A DNA stretch of 64,000 nt from RZZS01 sp964491785 (GTDB lineage Bacteria; Pseudomonadota; Alphaproteobacteria; Micavibrionales; Micavibrionaceae). The notes under the pieces were generated by a model. It had not been told where the DNA came from. It searched no databases and worked only from the letters and a program-made list of their open reading frames with translations. The stretch is taken from the NCBI GenBank assembly GCA_964491785.1, contig CAZBGS010000004.1:124001-188000 (forward strand), in the 5' to 3' direction. The position numbers and the translations under genes were made by a program. Position 1 is the first letter of the stretch. Every line of letters starts with the position of its first letter. Shown here piece after piece: positions 42,814 to 52,821 of the stretch.

Positions 42814-43466
42814 GCCGCAACAAACCAAAGACAAGGGTCAAAGCATCCCGGGGACGCAAGACGTCCTCGACACGCTGGCTGCAAAGGCAGATCAACGACC
42901 CTTACGTTGCCAGGGCGCAACAGGCCGGATACCGGTCTAGGGCGGCCTTCAAGCTGCTGGAGATGGACGAGAAGCTTAACCTGCTGAGGCCGGGGTTGCT
43001 GGTGGTTGATCTGGGGGCGGCTCCGGGCGGATGGAGTCAGGTGGCGGCGCAAAAGGGCTGCGAAGTGGTCGCGCTCGATTTGCTGGAGATGGACGAGATT
43101 TCCGGAGTGCTTTTCGCGCAGATGGATTTTATGGATGACAAGGCGCCAGAGGCGTTGCGGGAGATGATGGGAGGTAGGCTCGCCGATCTGGTGTTGTCCG
43201 ACATGTCGCCGAATACCACGGGACACAAGGGAACCGATCACTTGAGGATAATGGCTTTGGTAGAGGCGGCCTACGAGTTCGCGGTGGAGGTTATGAAACC
43301 TGGCGGCTCGTTCGTCGCCAAGGTGTTTCAGGGAGGGACGGAGAACGAGTTGCTGGCGAGAATGAAAAAAGATTTCGCTGCCGTTCGCCACATCAAGCCT
43401 CCGGCCAGCCGCAAGGAGTCGGCGGAGCAGTATGTCGTGGCCGGAGGTTTCAGGGGGCGGGGATAA
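42810..43466 (+). CDS. rlmE: 23S rRNA 2'-O-uridine methyltransferase RlmE (FtsJ)
   Basis: Methylates U2552 of 23S rRNA. The 218 residues contain the SAM motif VVDLGAAPGGWSQVA, the K–D–K–E catalytic residues (RAAFKLLEMDE, DLVLSDMSPNTTGH, FVAKVFQGG, ASRKESAEQY) and a basic N-terminal tail (KPKTRVKASRGRKTSSTRW). It overlaps the upstream membrane-protein gene by four bases. Confidence 0.96.
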   Translation: MSRNKPKTRVKASRGRKTSSTRWLQRQINDPYVARAQQAGYRSRAAFKLLEMDEKLNLLRPGLLVVDLGAAPGGWSQVAAQKGCEVVALDLLEMDEISGVLFAQMDFMDDKAPEALREMMGGRLADLVLSDMSPNTTGHKGTDHLRIMALVEAAYEFAVEVMKPGGSFVAKVFQGGTENELLARMKKDFAAVRHIKPPASRKESAEQYVVAGGFRGRG

Positions 43467-43549
43467 ATAACTTCCTTTTTGCCGGGGGCTGGTGTTATAG
43501 TGCCGTGCAAATTTCGTTAAAAGGCCTTTAACTATAAAGGAATTTGCAT

Positions 43550-45019
43550 ATGTTCAAAAGCCGCGCCCTTCGAGAAGCCCTCACCTTTGACGACGTTCTG
43601 CTTGTGCCTGCCGAAAGTCAGGTGCAGCCTTCAGAGGTCGATATATCGACAAGGGTAACACGTGATATTGTTCTGAATATTCCGCTTCTTTCGTCGGCGA
43701 TGGATACCGTTACCGAGGCGGATCTGGCGATCGCGATGGCGCAGCACGGAGGCATGGGAATCCTGCACCGCAATATGAGCGCCGAAGAGCAGGCTGCGCA
43801 GGTTCGAAAGGTCAAGCGTTTCGAGTCCGGCATGGTGGTCGATCCGATCACTACCCGGCCTTATACGACATTGGCGAATGCTTTGGAACTGATGAAAAAG
43901 TATGGCATATCGGGGATTCCGGTGACCGAGGAAGATGGCCGGCTGGTTGGAATTCTCACCAACAGGGATGTCAGGTTCGCCGAAAATCCGGGTCAGCCGA
44001 TACGCGAACTGATGACTTCGGAAAATCTGGTGAAGGCCTATAACAGTGTCGACAAGGAAGAGGCAAAACGTCTTCTGCACAAGCACCGCATCGAGAAGCT
44101 TCTGATCGTTGACGACAACGAGAAATGCATCGGCCTTATCACCGTCAAGGACATAGAAAAATCAACACTTTATCCGCAGGCGGTCAAGGACAGCCGGGGA
44201 CGTCTGATGGTCGGGGCGGCGGTCGGAACCGCGGACGGAATAGAGCGTGCCGAGGCTCTTTGCGAGGCGGGAGTGGATGTCGTGGTCGTTGATACGGCTC
44301 ACGGTCATTCGCACAAGGTTCTGGAGACTGTCCGCGCCATCCGGAACATGCGCAAGAACGATCTTCAGATCATGGCCGGAAATGTGGTTACCAAAGATGC
44401 GGCGCTGGCGCTGGTTGAAGCCGGAGCCGACTCGATCAAGGTGGGCATCGGGCCGGGTTCCATCTGCACGACGCGCGTAGTCGCGGGGGTGGGGATGCCT
44501 CAGCTGACGGCGGTAATGGATGTCGCCGAGGAATGCGCGAAAAAGAAAGTCCCCGTGATCGCTGACGGCGGTATCAAATATTCCGGGGATCTTGCCAAGG
44601 CGATCGCCGGCGGCGCGGATTGCGCGATGCTTGGCAACATGTTCGCCGGAACCGACGAGGCGCCCGGAGAGGTCATTTATTATCAGGGACGTTCCTACAA
44701 GTCATATCGCGGCATGGGATCGGTCGGGGCGATGGTCAAAGGATCAGCCGACCGCTATTTCCAGGCCGGAGTTACTGCCAGCAACAAGCTGGTTCCCGAG
44801 GGGATTGAAGGCAGGGTGCCTTACAAGGGGCCAATCTCCAACGTAATACATCAGCTTGTCGGAGGATTGAAGGCAGCGATGGGGTATACCGGCTGTCGGG
44901 ATATCACGGAGTTTAAAAAGAACGCCGAATTTGTTCGCATGAGCTCTTCCGGATACAGGGAAAGTCATGTGCATGACGTTACCATCACGCAGGAAGCGCC
45001 GAACTACAGGCAGGAATAA
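43550..45019 (+). CDS. guaB: Inosine-5'-monophosphate dehydrogenase
   Basis: Oxidises IMP to XMP, the committed step of GMP synthesis. The 489 residues have the TIM-barrel start REALTFDDVLLVPAESQV and two CBS domains (about 95–205) that bind adenine nucleotides. The catalytic cysteine loop IGPGSICTTRVVAGVG and the flap segment EGIEGRVPYKGP are also present. ATG 43550 follows AAAGG. No guanine or other riboswitch is visible in the 83-base leader. guaA is not in this window. Confidence 0.97.
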   Translation: MFKSRALREALTFDDVLLVPAESQVQPSEVDISTRVTRDIVLNIPLLSSAMDTVTEADLAIAMAQHGGMGILHRNMSAEEQAAQVRKVKRFESGMVVDPITTRPYTTLANALELMKKYGISGIPVTEEDGRLVGILTNRDVRFAENPGQPIRELMTSENLVKAYNSVDKEEAKRLLHKHRIEKLLIVDDNEKCIGLITVKDIEKSTLYPQAVKDSRGRLMVGAAVGTADGIERAEALCEAGVDVVVVDTAHGHSHKVLETVRAIRNMRKNDLQIMAGNVVTKDAALALVEAGADSIKVGIGPGSICTTRVVAGVGMPQLTAVMDVAEECAKKKVPVIADGGIKYSGDLAKAIAGGADCAMLGNMFAGTDEAPGEVIYYQGRSYKSYRGMGSVGAMVKGSADRYFQAGVTASNKLVPEGIEGRVPYKGPISNVIHQLVGGLKAAMGYTGCRDITEFKKNAEFVRMSSSGYRESHVHDVTITQEAPNYRQE

Positions 45020-45050
45020 GGCTTTCCGGCTCAGGATGAGGCAATGCGGG

Positions 45051-47282
45051 TTAGCGGATGTCGGCCAGATAATAGGTGCTGTCGTCCATGCTTACATAGC
45101 GCGCCCATTTCCCTGAGGCTACGGCGTCAAGAGTGGGAGTGGGCTGGCCAAGGCGCATGCGGTAAATCCAGTAATTTGCCAGAACCCGTTCGACATAGGC
45201 GCGGGTCTGGGCGACGGGGATGCTCTCGACGAAGAGAAGCGGATCCTCGATATTTCGCAGCTTGTCCTTCCATCTGGCGAGTTTTCCGGGGCCGGCATTG
45301 TAGGCGATTGCCAGCGCGAAAAGATCTCGGTCGATATTGTTGTGGCCGAGGAGATCTTCCACGTAACTCTGGCCAAGTTCAATATTGACCAGCGGATCCT
45401 TAAGATGAAAGCGCCCGTCCGAACCCTTGTAATTCTGGTTGCCGTCCACATAGCTGGCGGTGGCGGGCATCAGCTGCATTAGGCCGGTCGCGCCGCTGCG
45501 GTTTTCGGCGGCGGGATCGAAGCGAGATTCCTGGCGCATGATGGCGTGTATCAAAGCCAGATCCACCTTGTAACCCTCTTTTGGTTGCCATGGCACAATC
45601 GGGTAAAGGGCCGCATCATAAAAGCCGCCTTTCGGATGGGGGATGGCGTTAGCCAGTTTCATAGCCAGGGACGGCAGGCTTTCATGGCTTGCATAGGCCA
45701 GAAGCGCGGTTCCGATTTCATCGTTCTCGCTGGCATCGATCTGCCGCAACTCAGCTTCGGCGAGGCGCGTCTGATCTGCCTGAAGCAGCAGCAATGTGCG
45801 TCTTGCGGCAGGATTTGAAACAATTATTTTGCGGTGGCGATCTGTATAAACTGGTATATCCCAGTTGAAGGCGTAATTTCTGCCAAGGGCTCTGGTCGCG
45901 ATCAGGCCGTAAAACGTCCGCGGCCATTCGGAGGATTTCTGGAGCCAGTAGCTAACCGCGCGATAATTGCCCGTCCGCATATGTGATCTCGATGCCCAGT
46001 ATGCCGAGGCGGAAATTGTCCATCCGGAAGCATAGGGAGAGCTGGCGGCCACCTCGAAATATTTTGCGGCAAGCTCGTATTTCCCTTTTCTCCAGTTTAC
46101 CAGACCTGCAACCCATCCAGCCAGCGGCACCTTGTTTCCCGACCGGCTTACGGCGGCATGGGCATGGGTAAAAGCCTTCTCATAATTGCCGGAATGCAGT
46201 TCTCCGTACGCGATATAGCCCTTGAGAATATCCTGCTCGGTTTCGTCGAGAAGCGCTTTTGTATTTTTATCTTCGAGCAGTTTTAACGCCTTGGCGGGGG
46301 AGCCGAGGTCGACTTCCCTGCGTATAGACCGGACTATGCGGCCAACTTCCTTGCGGGTAGAAGCGCTGCGATCTCTCGGGGAAACGTAGGCTTTGCTTCT
46401 GTCGTCCGCAGATTCGAGATATCCGTGTATTCCCTTGACGGAAACAGGTTTGCGCAGAGCTTCACGCTTGCTGTTTTTGGCTGCGGCAAGGCGGTATACT
46501 TTCGAGGCTCCCGGATAGTCGGCATACAGTTCGAGCCAGTTTGCCAGTTCCTCGAAGGACGATACATAGGCTGTAGGGTGGAGGTAGCGTTGCTGAAGCA
46601 CGTGACCGAGCAGGCGGAAGTCTTTCAGGGTAAGCAGAAGTTCGTCTGCCCTTTCGATATCGCCTTTGGCCTGAGCGGCGAAGATCTCCTTGTAGATATT
46701 GGCGTCATCTTCAGACATTTTTTTGTCTGGCGCAGGCACAGGTTTGGCATGAGGTGCGGGGGCTTTCTGCTTTTCAAAAGACGTATAGACAAAAATTTTT
46801 GAAAATGTTTCCGGTTTTTTGGACGGAATGACGGTTATTGCCGCCTCCGGCGTGGCTTCGGGCTCGAAATCCACAGCTTCGGAAGTCTGGTCAGCCGGAT
46901 CTTCCCCCTCATCACTGTTATCCAGATTGATGCCCAGCAGGGTACGGAAGCTGTCAAATGACAGCAGTCTTGAAGTAAGGTCTTCGTCGGCGGAAGGTGA
47001 TGGCCGGACGTTACCGATAGCGGAGTGCCCGCCTGAGTTCCGGCTGGCAATTGCCGCATCCATGATAAGGCGGTCTTCCATTGTGTTTCTGGTTTCGTAG
47101 AAGCCCGTAATCTCGCTGACCGGCTTGTTGCCGGGTAGGGGGGCCGCTTTTGTAGAAACCTGAATTTGCTGCTGTTTCCTCGGGGGCAAGGGGACGGACG
47201 ATCCCGCCCGACAATCCGCTGCCCACATTCCGCCGGCTACAGCCAAAAGTATCAGCGCCTTTGCCGATACCTTTCTAGCCAT
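45051..47282 (-). CDS. slt: Soluble lytic murein transglycosylase
   Basis: A periplasmic peptidoglycan lytic transglycosylase that cleaves MurNAc–GlcNAc bonds. The 743-residue product has a signal peptide (about 1–27), a low-complexity region to about residue 190, a long alpha-helical superhelix (doughnut domain, about 190–560), and the SLT catalytic domain with Glu in IMRQESRFDP, SGATGLMQLMPATA and AYNAGPGKLARW. Starts 15 or 36 bases upstream (47297 or 47318) are open; the chosen one gives the best signal peptide. It converges on guaB. Confidence 0.94.
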   Translation of the reverse strand: MARKVSAKALILLAVAGGMWAADCRAGSSVPLPPRKQQQIQVSTKAAPLPGNKPVSEITGFYETRNTMEDRLIMDAAIASRNSGGHSAIGNVRPSPSADEDLTSRLLSFDSFRTLLGINLDNSDEGEDPADQTSEAVDFEPEATPEAAITVIPSKKPETFSKIFVYTSFEKQKAPAPHAKPVPAPDKKMSEDDANIYKEIFAAQAKGDIERADELLLTLKDFRLLGHVLQQRYLHPTAYVSSFEELANWLELYADYPGASKVYRLAAAKNSKREALRKPVSVKGIHGYLESADDRSKAYVSPRDRSASTRKEVGRIVRSIRREVDLGSPAKALKLLEDKNTKALLDETEQDILKGYIAYGELHSGNYEKAFTHAHAAVSRSGNKVPLAGWVAGLVNWRKGKYELAAKYFEVAASSPYASGWTISASAYWASRSHMRTGNYRAVSYWLQKSSEWPRTFYGLIATRALGRNYAFNWDIPVYTDRHRKIIVSNPAARRTLLLLQADQTRLAEAELRQIDASENDEIGTALLAYASHESLPSLAMKLANAIPHPKGGFYDAALYPIVPWQPKEGYKVDLALIHAIMRQESRFDPAAENRSGATGLMQLMPATASYVDGNQNYKGSDGRFHLKDPLVNIELGQSYVEDLLGHNNIDRDLFALAIAYNAGPGKLARWKDKLRNIEDPLLFVESIPVAQTRAYVERVLANYWIYRMRLGQPTPTLDAVASGKWARYVSMDDSTYYLADIR

Positions 47283-47415
47283 TATTTTTCTGTACATAAC
47301 GCGTTTTCCATACACCAAACCGGAAATCCTGTCCAGAAAGTTCGACCCTGTGGCCGCTATCCAAGGGACAGAGCGGATTTGCGGAGATGAATAAAAATGA
47401 TTTTCAGATTAAACG

Positions 47416-48282
47416 TCAGCGGATCAGATTCATCTCCATACGCTTTCTCTGCAGCAGGAGAAGATCGTCCCATGCCGCACGTTTCTGCGATGGAGAGCGC
47501 AGCAGGTATGAGGGATGGAAGGTGGCGAGCGCAGGAATCGATTCGCCTTTCACCTTATAAGAGTGCCAGATTTTTCTCAGGCGGGTGATGCCCTCGTTTC
47601 GCCCTAGCAGGGCCTTGGCGGAAACGCCGCCGACGAAAACGAGGATATCTGGGGACACCAGCTCTATATGCCTTTCGATGAAGGGCAGGCTTGTCTCGAT
47701 CTCTCCCGGAGCAGGTGTGCGGTTTCCCGGAGGTCTCCAGTTAAGGATGTTGCTGATGTAAAGAGAATTACAGGGATCCGTGCCCTTACGGGAAAGGCCG
47801 ATTGCCTCGAACATGCGGTCTAGCAGCTGGCCGCTGACGCCGACGAAAGGTTCGCCCAGTCTGTCTTCATCGGCTCCGGGAGCTTCGCCGACGAGCATTA
47901 TTCTCGCTCCGGGATGGCCGGTGCCGAAGACCAGGTTGGTCGCGGTTTTGCGGATGGCCAGTCCCTCGAAATTCCTGATGGTTTCTTGCAATTCCTCAAG
48001 AGTGCTTGCGCTTCTTGCAAGGTGCCGCGCCTGGGCCGATGCTTCAGATGAGCCCAGCATCGCGGGCGCTGCGGGGGGCTGTCCTGAGGGAGCCTCGGCT
48101 CTGTTTTTTTCCGGAGCTGCCGGGTCGGAGGTTTTTTCCTTAGGACGCAGATGATCTACCGGCGACGAAGCAAGCACTTCATCGGCTCCGGCATGAAGGT
48201 GCCATTCCAGTGCGTCCAGCAGGATATCCGCCGGAATATTGCCATCGGTAAAATTTATTTCTGCCATACTGTTGTTAAGCAT
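47416..48282 (-). CDS. Uracil-DNA glycosylase, family-4-type, lacking Fe-S cysteines
   Basis: A 288-residue base-excision enzyme of the family 4 (SPO1 pol-associated) uracil-DNA glycosylase group. The glycosylase motifs are GEAPGADEDRLGEPFVGVSG, YISNILNWRPPGNRTP and TFHPSYLLRSP. The N-terminal ~95 residues are a low-complexity extension. Family 4 enzymes bind a 4Fe-4S cluster through four cysteines, but this protein has only one cysteine (near residue 166), so a cluster is not possible. It diverges from the ETF-QO gene with 51 bases between start codons. Confidence 0.9.
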   Translation of the reverse strand: MLNNSMAEINFTDGNIPADILLDALEWHLHAGADEVLASSPVDHLRPKEKTSDPAAPEKNRAEAPSGQPPAAPAMLGSSEASAQARHLARSASTLEELQETIRNFEGLAIRKTATNLVFGTGHPGARIMLVGEAPGADEDRLGEPFVGVSGQLLDRMFEAIGLSRKGTDPCNSLYISNILNWRPPGNRTPAPGEIETSLPFIERHIELVSPDILVFVGGVSAKALLGRNEGITRLRKIWHSYKVKGESIPALATFHPSYLLRSPSQKRAAWDDLLLLQRKRMEMNLIR

Positions 48283-48333
48283 TATAGCGTACTATGATAA
48301 TCTGCAAGTCAAGCCATTTGGAAAAGTCCTTAC

Positions 48334-49938
48334 ATGTTGTTCAAATCGGAAAAAAAACGGGAGAGGCTTGAGTTCGACGTGGTCATCGTCGGCGGCGGGC
48401 CGGCTGGTCTGGCCTGCGCCATAAGGCTGAAGCAGGTCAATCCCGGCCTGTCGGTGTGCGTTATTGAGAAAGGCGCCGAGATCGGGGCGCATCTCATATC
48501 TGGGGCATTGCTTGATACCCGTTCACTTGACGAACTGATGCCGTACTGGAGGCTCAAGAGGTCTCCGGTAAAGATACCGGTAATCAGCGATATGTTCCTC
48601 TTTTTAACATCCAGGCTGGCCTTGCCGCTGATCGTACCGCCGCAGATGAAGAACAGGGGGAATTATGTTGTGTCCCTCGGGGCGCTCGCCAGATGGATGG
48701 CTGGTATAGCTGAGGATCTGGGCGCCGAGATTATTCCGGGGTTTGCCGCTGCGGAAATCCTTTTCGACGAGGAAGGGGCGGTAAGGGGAGTGGCCACGAG
48801 GGCAAACGGGGAGGATCCAGGCGTGGAGCTTGCGGCAAGGCAAACGGTATTTGCCGAAGGCTGTCACGGCTATCTGTCTCGCCAGATAATAGAAAGGTTC
48901 GGCCTCGCCAGTAACAGCAAGCCGCAGACCTATGGTCTCGGCATCAAGGAAATATGGCAGATAAAGCCCGAGAACCACCGCGAGGGGACGGCAATTCATG
49001 CCGTCGGCTGGCCGCTGCCGTTCGATACATATGGCGGAGGGTTCGTCTATCATATCGAGGATTGCAAGCTGGCTCTGGGTTATATCACCGGACTTGATTA
49101 CAGCAATCCCTATCTGGCGCCTTTCGGAGAGATGCAGCGCTTCAAGTTGCATCCTCGTATCAGAAAGCTTCTTAAGGGCGGCAAGAGAATCGGTTTTGGA
49201 GCCAGGACGATTGTCGAGGGAGGATTCCAGTCAATTCCAGAGCTTACCTTTCCCGGGGGGATGCTTATAGGCGATTGCGCCGGTTTTCTTGATATACTCA
49301 AAATAAAGGGAATTCATACGGCGATGAAATCCGGCATGGTTGCGGCGGAGGCTCTGGGGGAGTTTTTGTCCAATACGGTGCATGCCAGCGAGTGTCTTGC
49401 CTATCCGGAAGCGCTGAAAAAAACATGGCTTTGGAGGGAACTAATCTCTGTACGGAATATCCGGCCAGGTTTTTATAAAGGATTGATTGCCGGAATGATT
49501 AACGCGGGTTTTGAGGCTTTTACGGGGGGGATTTCTCCCTGGACGCTTGGGACAAGGCGCGATTTCGCGCAGCTTAAAAAGTTGCGTTTTGCCTCGCCTA
49601 TCAATTACGGTGAGCCTGATGGGGTTATTACCTTCGACAGGATTTCTTCGGTATATCTGTCAGGTACGGATCATGCCAGGGAGCAACCGGGTCATATCAT
49701 ACTGAAAGACCCGGAAGCGCCAGTTGAAGTAAGTCTGCCCGAATACGGCGAACCGGCGCAACGTTACTGTCCGGCGAGGGTATATGAGATTGTGCAGGGA
49801 GTATCGGGACAACCTGAATTCCGGATAAGTGCACAGAATTGCGTTCACTGTATGGCCTGCGACATCAAGGATCCGCTACAGAATATCGTGTGGACGGTTC
49901 CTCAAGGGGGCGACGGGCCGAATTACTCGAATATGTAG
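48334..49938 (+). CDS. Electron transfer flavoprotein–ubiquinone oxidoreductase
   Basis: ETF-QO passes electrons from ETF (beta-oxidation and amino-acid dehydrogenases) to ubiquinone at the inner membrane. The 534 residues begin with the FAD-binding VVIVGGGPAGLACAIRL. They contain the GAHLISGALLDTRSLDELMP segment and a C-terminal 4Fe-4S domain with the ligands in RYCPARVYE and NCVHCMACDIKDPLQNIVWTVPQGGDGPNY. The etfAB genes are not in this window. Confidence 0.97.
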   Translation: MLFKSEKKRERLEFDVVIVGGGPAGLACAIRLKQVNPGLSVCVIEKGAEIGAHLISGALLDTRSLDELMPYWRLKRSPVKIPVISDMFLFLTSRLALPLIVPPQMKNRGNYVVSLGALARWMAGIAEDLGAEIIPGFAAAEILFDEEGAVRGVATRANGEDPGVELAARQTVFAEGCHGYLSRQIIERFGLASNSKPQTYGLGIKEIWQIKPENHREGTAIHAVGWPLPFDTYGGGFVYHIEDCKLALGYITGLDYSNPYLAPFGEMQRFKLHPRIRKLLKGGKRIGFGARTIVEGGFQSIPELTFPGGMLIGDCAGFLDILKIKGIHTAMKSGMVAAEALGEFLSNTVHASECLAYPEALKKTWLWRELISVRNIRPGFYKGLIAGMINAGFEAFTGGISPWTLGTRRDFAQLKKLRFASPINYGEPDGVITFDRISSVYLSGTDHAREQPGHIILKDPEAPVEVSLPEYGEPAQRYCPARVYEIVQGVSGQPEFRISAQNCVHCMACDIKDPLQNIVWTVPQGGDGPNYSNM

Positions 49939-49951
49939 ATAAGGAAGTGGC

Positions 49952-51757
49952 ATGCCCAGAAATCGATTATTCAGTTTTCTTTTAATTATTTCTTCCGCGG
50001 GCATTCTTTACGGGTGCAACGATTCGCAGGCGCAGGCGGACGCGGCCAGTAAAAACGCGGGCGGCAAGCTGGAGGTGCAGGCCAGTGCGGAAATCCAGCC
50101 TGCGGCAAGGCAGAGGGCAAATGCTCCTCTTACGATCAACAGCCATTTCGGCAATTATCTGTGCGGAAGGTTCGCCCAGCACCATCAGGACTGGGAAAAC
50201 GCCAGCAGGTTTCTTGACAGGGTGATCGAGGGCGACAAGAAGAATCTCGATCTCAAGAAGCGGGCGATGGTTCTGTCGATCGGTTCCGGTCAGGCGTCCG
50301 ATGCAATCCGGATTGCCCATGAGTTGAAAGAACAGGGGGAGGCCAATTCTCTGGTTCAGCTTTTCCTGGCTATCGAATCCTTTGCCGGGGAAGATTACAA
50401 GGAGGCTTCGCTCCGGCTTGACGGCATGCCTGAGGGCGGGATGGCCGATTTTATCAACCCGCTTCTCAAAGCCTGGGCTGCGGCGGCGGAAGGGAAGCTG
50501 GAGCTTCAGAATCTGCCGGGCAATCCGGTTCATTCTTACCATGCGGCGCTTATCGCCGGGTATCTCGGCAAGTATGGGGAAGTTCCCGCCATTATCCAGA
50601 ACGCGCTCAAGTCTTCGGGGCTGAGCCTTTCCAATCTGGAAAGCATCGCGGATATGTATGCGGGAGCCGGGCGGAAGAAAGAGGCTATCGATACATATAC
50701 AATGATCCTCAAGGAAGACCCCGAGAACGCCGCGATTACTCGCAAGCTTGAGAGCCTGCGCAAGGGAGAGACGGCGAAGTGGGCGGACAAAAGCAAGGTG
50801 ACCAGCCCGAAACAGGGGGTGGCTCAGGCGCTTTTCGATATGGCAAGGGTTCTGTTCGGGGAATACAGCGACGACAGCGCCAGAGTATTTTCGCAAATGG
50901 CTCTTTATCTTCAGCCGGAAATGAATGAGGCAAGGCTGCTGATCGCGGTGATCGACACCCGCAACGACCGTTTTCAGGAAGCCATCAACCAGTATCAGGC
51001 GATAGGCGAGAATGACGATTCCTGGCCTGATGCAAGGAAAAGAATGGCGGAGCTTATGGCGAAAACAGGCCGTACAGAAGAGGCGATAGATATCCTCAGT
51101 CAACTTGTTAGTAAAAACAAGGATGTTGACGCCCAGATACAGATAGGCGACATATTCCGACAAAAGGATAATTTTGCCTCGGCTCTTGATTCATATAATC
51201 AGGCAGAGGAAATGATGGGCGGTGAAATCCCTCCACAATACTGGCATTTGTTATATGCGCGGGGGATGACGCTTGAGAGACTCAGGAAATGGAACGAAGC
51301 CGAGAAAGACCTGATCGCCGCTCTCGAACTCCAGCCGGAACATCCTTATATCATGAACTATCTTGGATACGGATGGACAGAGCAGGGGATCAGATTCGAC
51401 GAAGCTCTCGAATTGTTGCAGAAGGCGGCTGCGTTGCAGCCTTCGGACGGGTATATCAGCGATTCACTGGGATGGGTCTATTATAATATGGGCAAGTACG
51501 GCGAAGCCATTCCGCATCTGGAAAAGTCGGTCGAGCTTATGCCATACGATCCGGTTATCAACGATCATCTCGGCGATGCGTACTGGCAGGTCGGCAGGAG
51601 ACTGGAGGCCGAGTTTCAGTGGCAGCGCGCAAAAAATTATTCCGATGACGAGGATCTGACTGTTAAATTACGTCAGAAGCTGATCAGCGGCCTCAGGCAT
51701 CCGGAGCAGATCAAGGAAGCCAAGGGAGAGGCAGTTGTCGGCGGCGAAAGCCCGTAA
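49952..51757 (+). CDS. TPR-repeat lipoprotein
   Basis: A 601-residue protein beginning with a lipoprotein signal (residues 1–22, lipobox ILYGC), so it is likely anchored to a membrane. The rest is a chain of tetratricopeptide repeats, clearest at about residues 240–260, 360–385, and 430–560 (ALELQPEHPYIMNYLGYGW, ALQPSDGYISDSLGWVYYN, ELMPYDPVINDHLGDAYW). Such proteins are commonly scaffolds for envelope assembly, but no partner is evident. It follows ETF-QO by 13 bases and precedes ispE by 29 bases on the same strand. Confidence 0.88.
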   Translation: MPRNRLFSFLLIISSAGILYGCNDSQAQADAASKNAGGKLEVQASAEIQPAARQRANAPLTINSHFGNYLCGRFAQHHQDWENASRFLDRVIEGDKKNLDLKKRAMVLSIGSGQASDAIRIAHELKEQGEANSLVQLFLAIESFAGEDYKEASLRLDGMPEGGMADFINPLLKAWAAAAEGKLELQNLPGNPVHSYHAALIAGYLGKYGEVPAIIQNALKSSGLSLSNLESIADMYAGAGRKKEAIDTYTMILKEDPENAAITRKLESLRKGETAKWADKSKVTSPKQGVAQALFDMARVLFGEYSDDSARVFSQMALYLQPEMNEARLLIAVIDTRNDRFQEAINQYQAIGENDDSWPDARKRMAELMAKTGRTEEAIDILSQLVSKNKDVDAQIQIGDIFRQKDNFASALDSYNQAEEMMGGEIPPQYWHLLYARGMTLERLRKWNEAEKDLIAALELQPEHPYIMNYLGYGWTEQGIRFDEALELLQKAAALQPSDGYISDSLGWVYYNMGKYGEAIPHLEKSVELMPYDPVINDHLGDAYWQVGRRLEAEFQWQRAKNYSDDEDLTVKLRQKLISGLRHPEQIKEAKGEAVVGGESP

Positions 51758-51786
51758 GCTGTTTGACAATTGCCAAAGTCAGCGCC

Positions 51787-52695
51787 ATGTCACATTTCCG
51801 CCCGGCAACCCGCAGAATATTTGCACCGGCAAAGATAAACCTTTTTCTGCATGTTACCGGGCGGTATCCGGACGGGTACCATCAACTGGATTCGCTGGTG
51901 GTTTTTGCAGATATCGGCGATGAACTGGTTCTGGAGCCGTCGGTCGATTTTTCCTTTGAGGTCAGCGGACAGTTCGCCGGGCAGTTCAGCGCCGCGGAGC
52001 TGGACTGCAGCCCTAATTCCCGCAATCTGGTGGTTCAGGCGGTCTGGAAAATGGCCGAGGCGTCGAGAAGGAAGCCCGGTATCAAGGCAAGCCTTAAGAA
52101 AAATCTTCCCCTTGCCTCCGGTCTCGGCGGCGGATCTGCGGATGCGGCGGCGATCATCTGGGAGCTAATGGAACGTTGGGGATTGCCGCGGCAAACGCCG
52201 TTTCTCGATAATCTGATGGAGGAACTCGGGGCGGATGTTCCCGCATGCCTTGATTGCCGCGCCGTGAGAGTAAGGGGCAAAGGGGAGCGGCTTCAGCCGG
52301 TTAAGGAGATTCCCGAAATGCCGGTACTGCTGGTTAATCCGGGGGCGGTTTGCAAGACAGGCGTGGTGTTTTCTCTTTTTCCAGGCCCTTTCAGTAAGGA
52401 TATTGAAATGGGCGACTCTTTTGCCAGCAAGGATGCCCTGATAGAATTTCTGCGGGGCTGCGATAACGATCTTACCTGTACGGCTGCAAGCCTGGTTCCG
52501 GAAATAGAGGCAGTTCTCTCCGAACTCAAAGCCTCGAAGGGGGCGCTTCTCAGTCGTATGTGCGGCTCGGGGGCGACCTGTTTTGCGTTGTTCGACGATG
52601 AAGAGGAGGCATTCGAGGCAGCAGAATCGATCTCCTTCAAATATCCTTTATGGTGGGTGAGATCGGGGTGGATCAATCGCCCGCAGAGATATTGA
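51787..52695 (+). CDS. ispE: 4-diphosphocytidyl-2-C-methyl-D-erythritol kinase
   Basis: MEP-pathway GHMP kinase that phosphorylates CDP-methylerythritol. The 302 residues begin with the FAPAKINLFLHVTGRYPDGYHQLDSL segment, contain the ATP-binding motif PLASGLGGGSADAAA, and end with the LSRMCGSGATCFALFD block. A TTG start 24 bases upstream is open, but ATG 51787 fits the family start. It lies alone on the same strand as the TPR lipoprotein gene. Confidence 0.95.
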   Translation: MSHFRPATRRIFAPAKINLFLHVTGRYPDGYHQLDSLVVFADIGDELVLEPSVDFSFEVSGQFAGQFSAAELDCSPNSRNLVVQAVWKMAEASRRKPGIKASLKKNLPLASGLGGGSADAAAIIWELMERWGLPRQTPFLDNLMEELGADVPACLDCRAVRVRGKGERLQPVKEIPEMPVLLVNPGAVCKTGVVFSLFPGPFSKDIEMGDSFASKDALIEFLRGCDNDLTCTAASLVPEIEAVLSELKASKGALLSRMCGSGATCFALFDDEEEAFEAAESISFKYPLWWVRSGWINRPQRY

Positions 52696-52821
52696 TTAAA
52701 CCGTTATTTACTGAATTTCTGTGAGAAACACGGCTATCGTTAAATAATTTACTTTATTTCATTTTCCAAAATCATTTATATTGCTTCCATGCCACAGGAA
52801 TAAATCGGGGTAAGATCAGGT

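Noticed and set aside
43467..43549. Riboswitch or strong promoter ahead of guaB
   Set aside because: A TATAGT hexamer occurs at 43496–43501, but the only TTGCCG is 11 bases away, too near for a −35. No purine-riboswitch fold is evident in 83 bases.
49982..51163. A 393-codon minus-strand open frame opposite the TPR lipoprotein gene
   Set aside because: Shadow of a coding strand with clear tetratricopeptide repeats and a lipoprotein signal.
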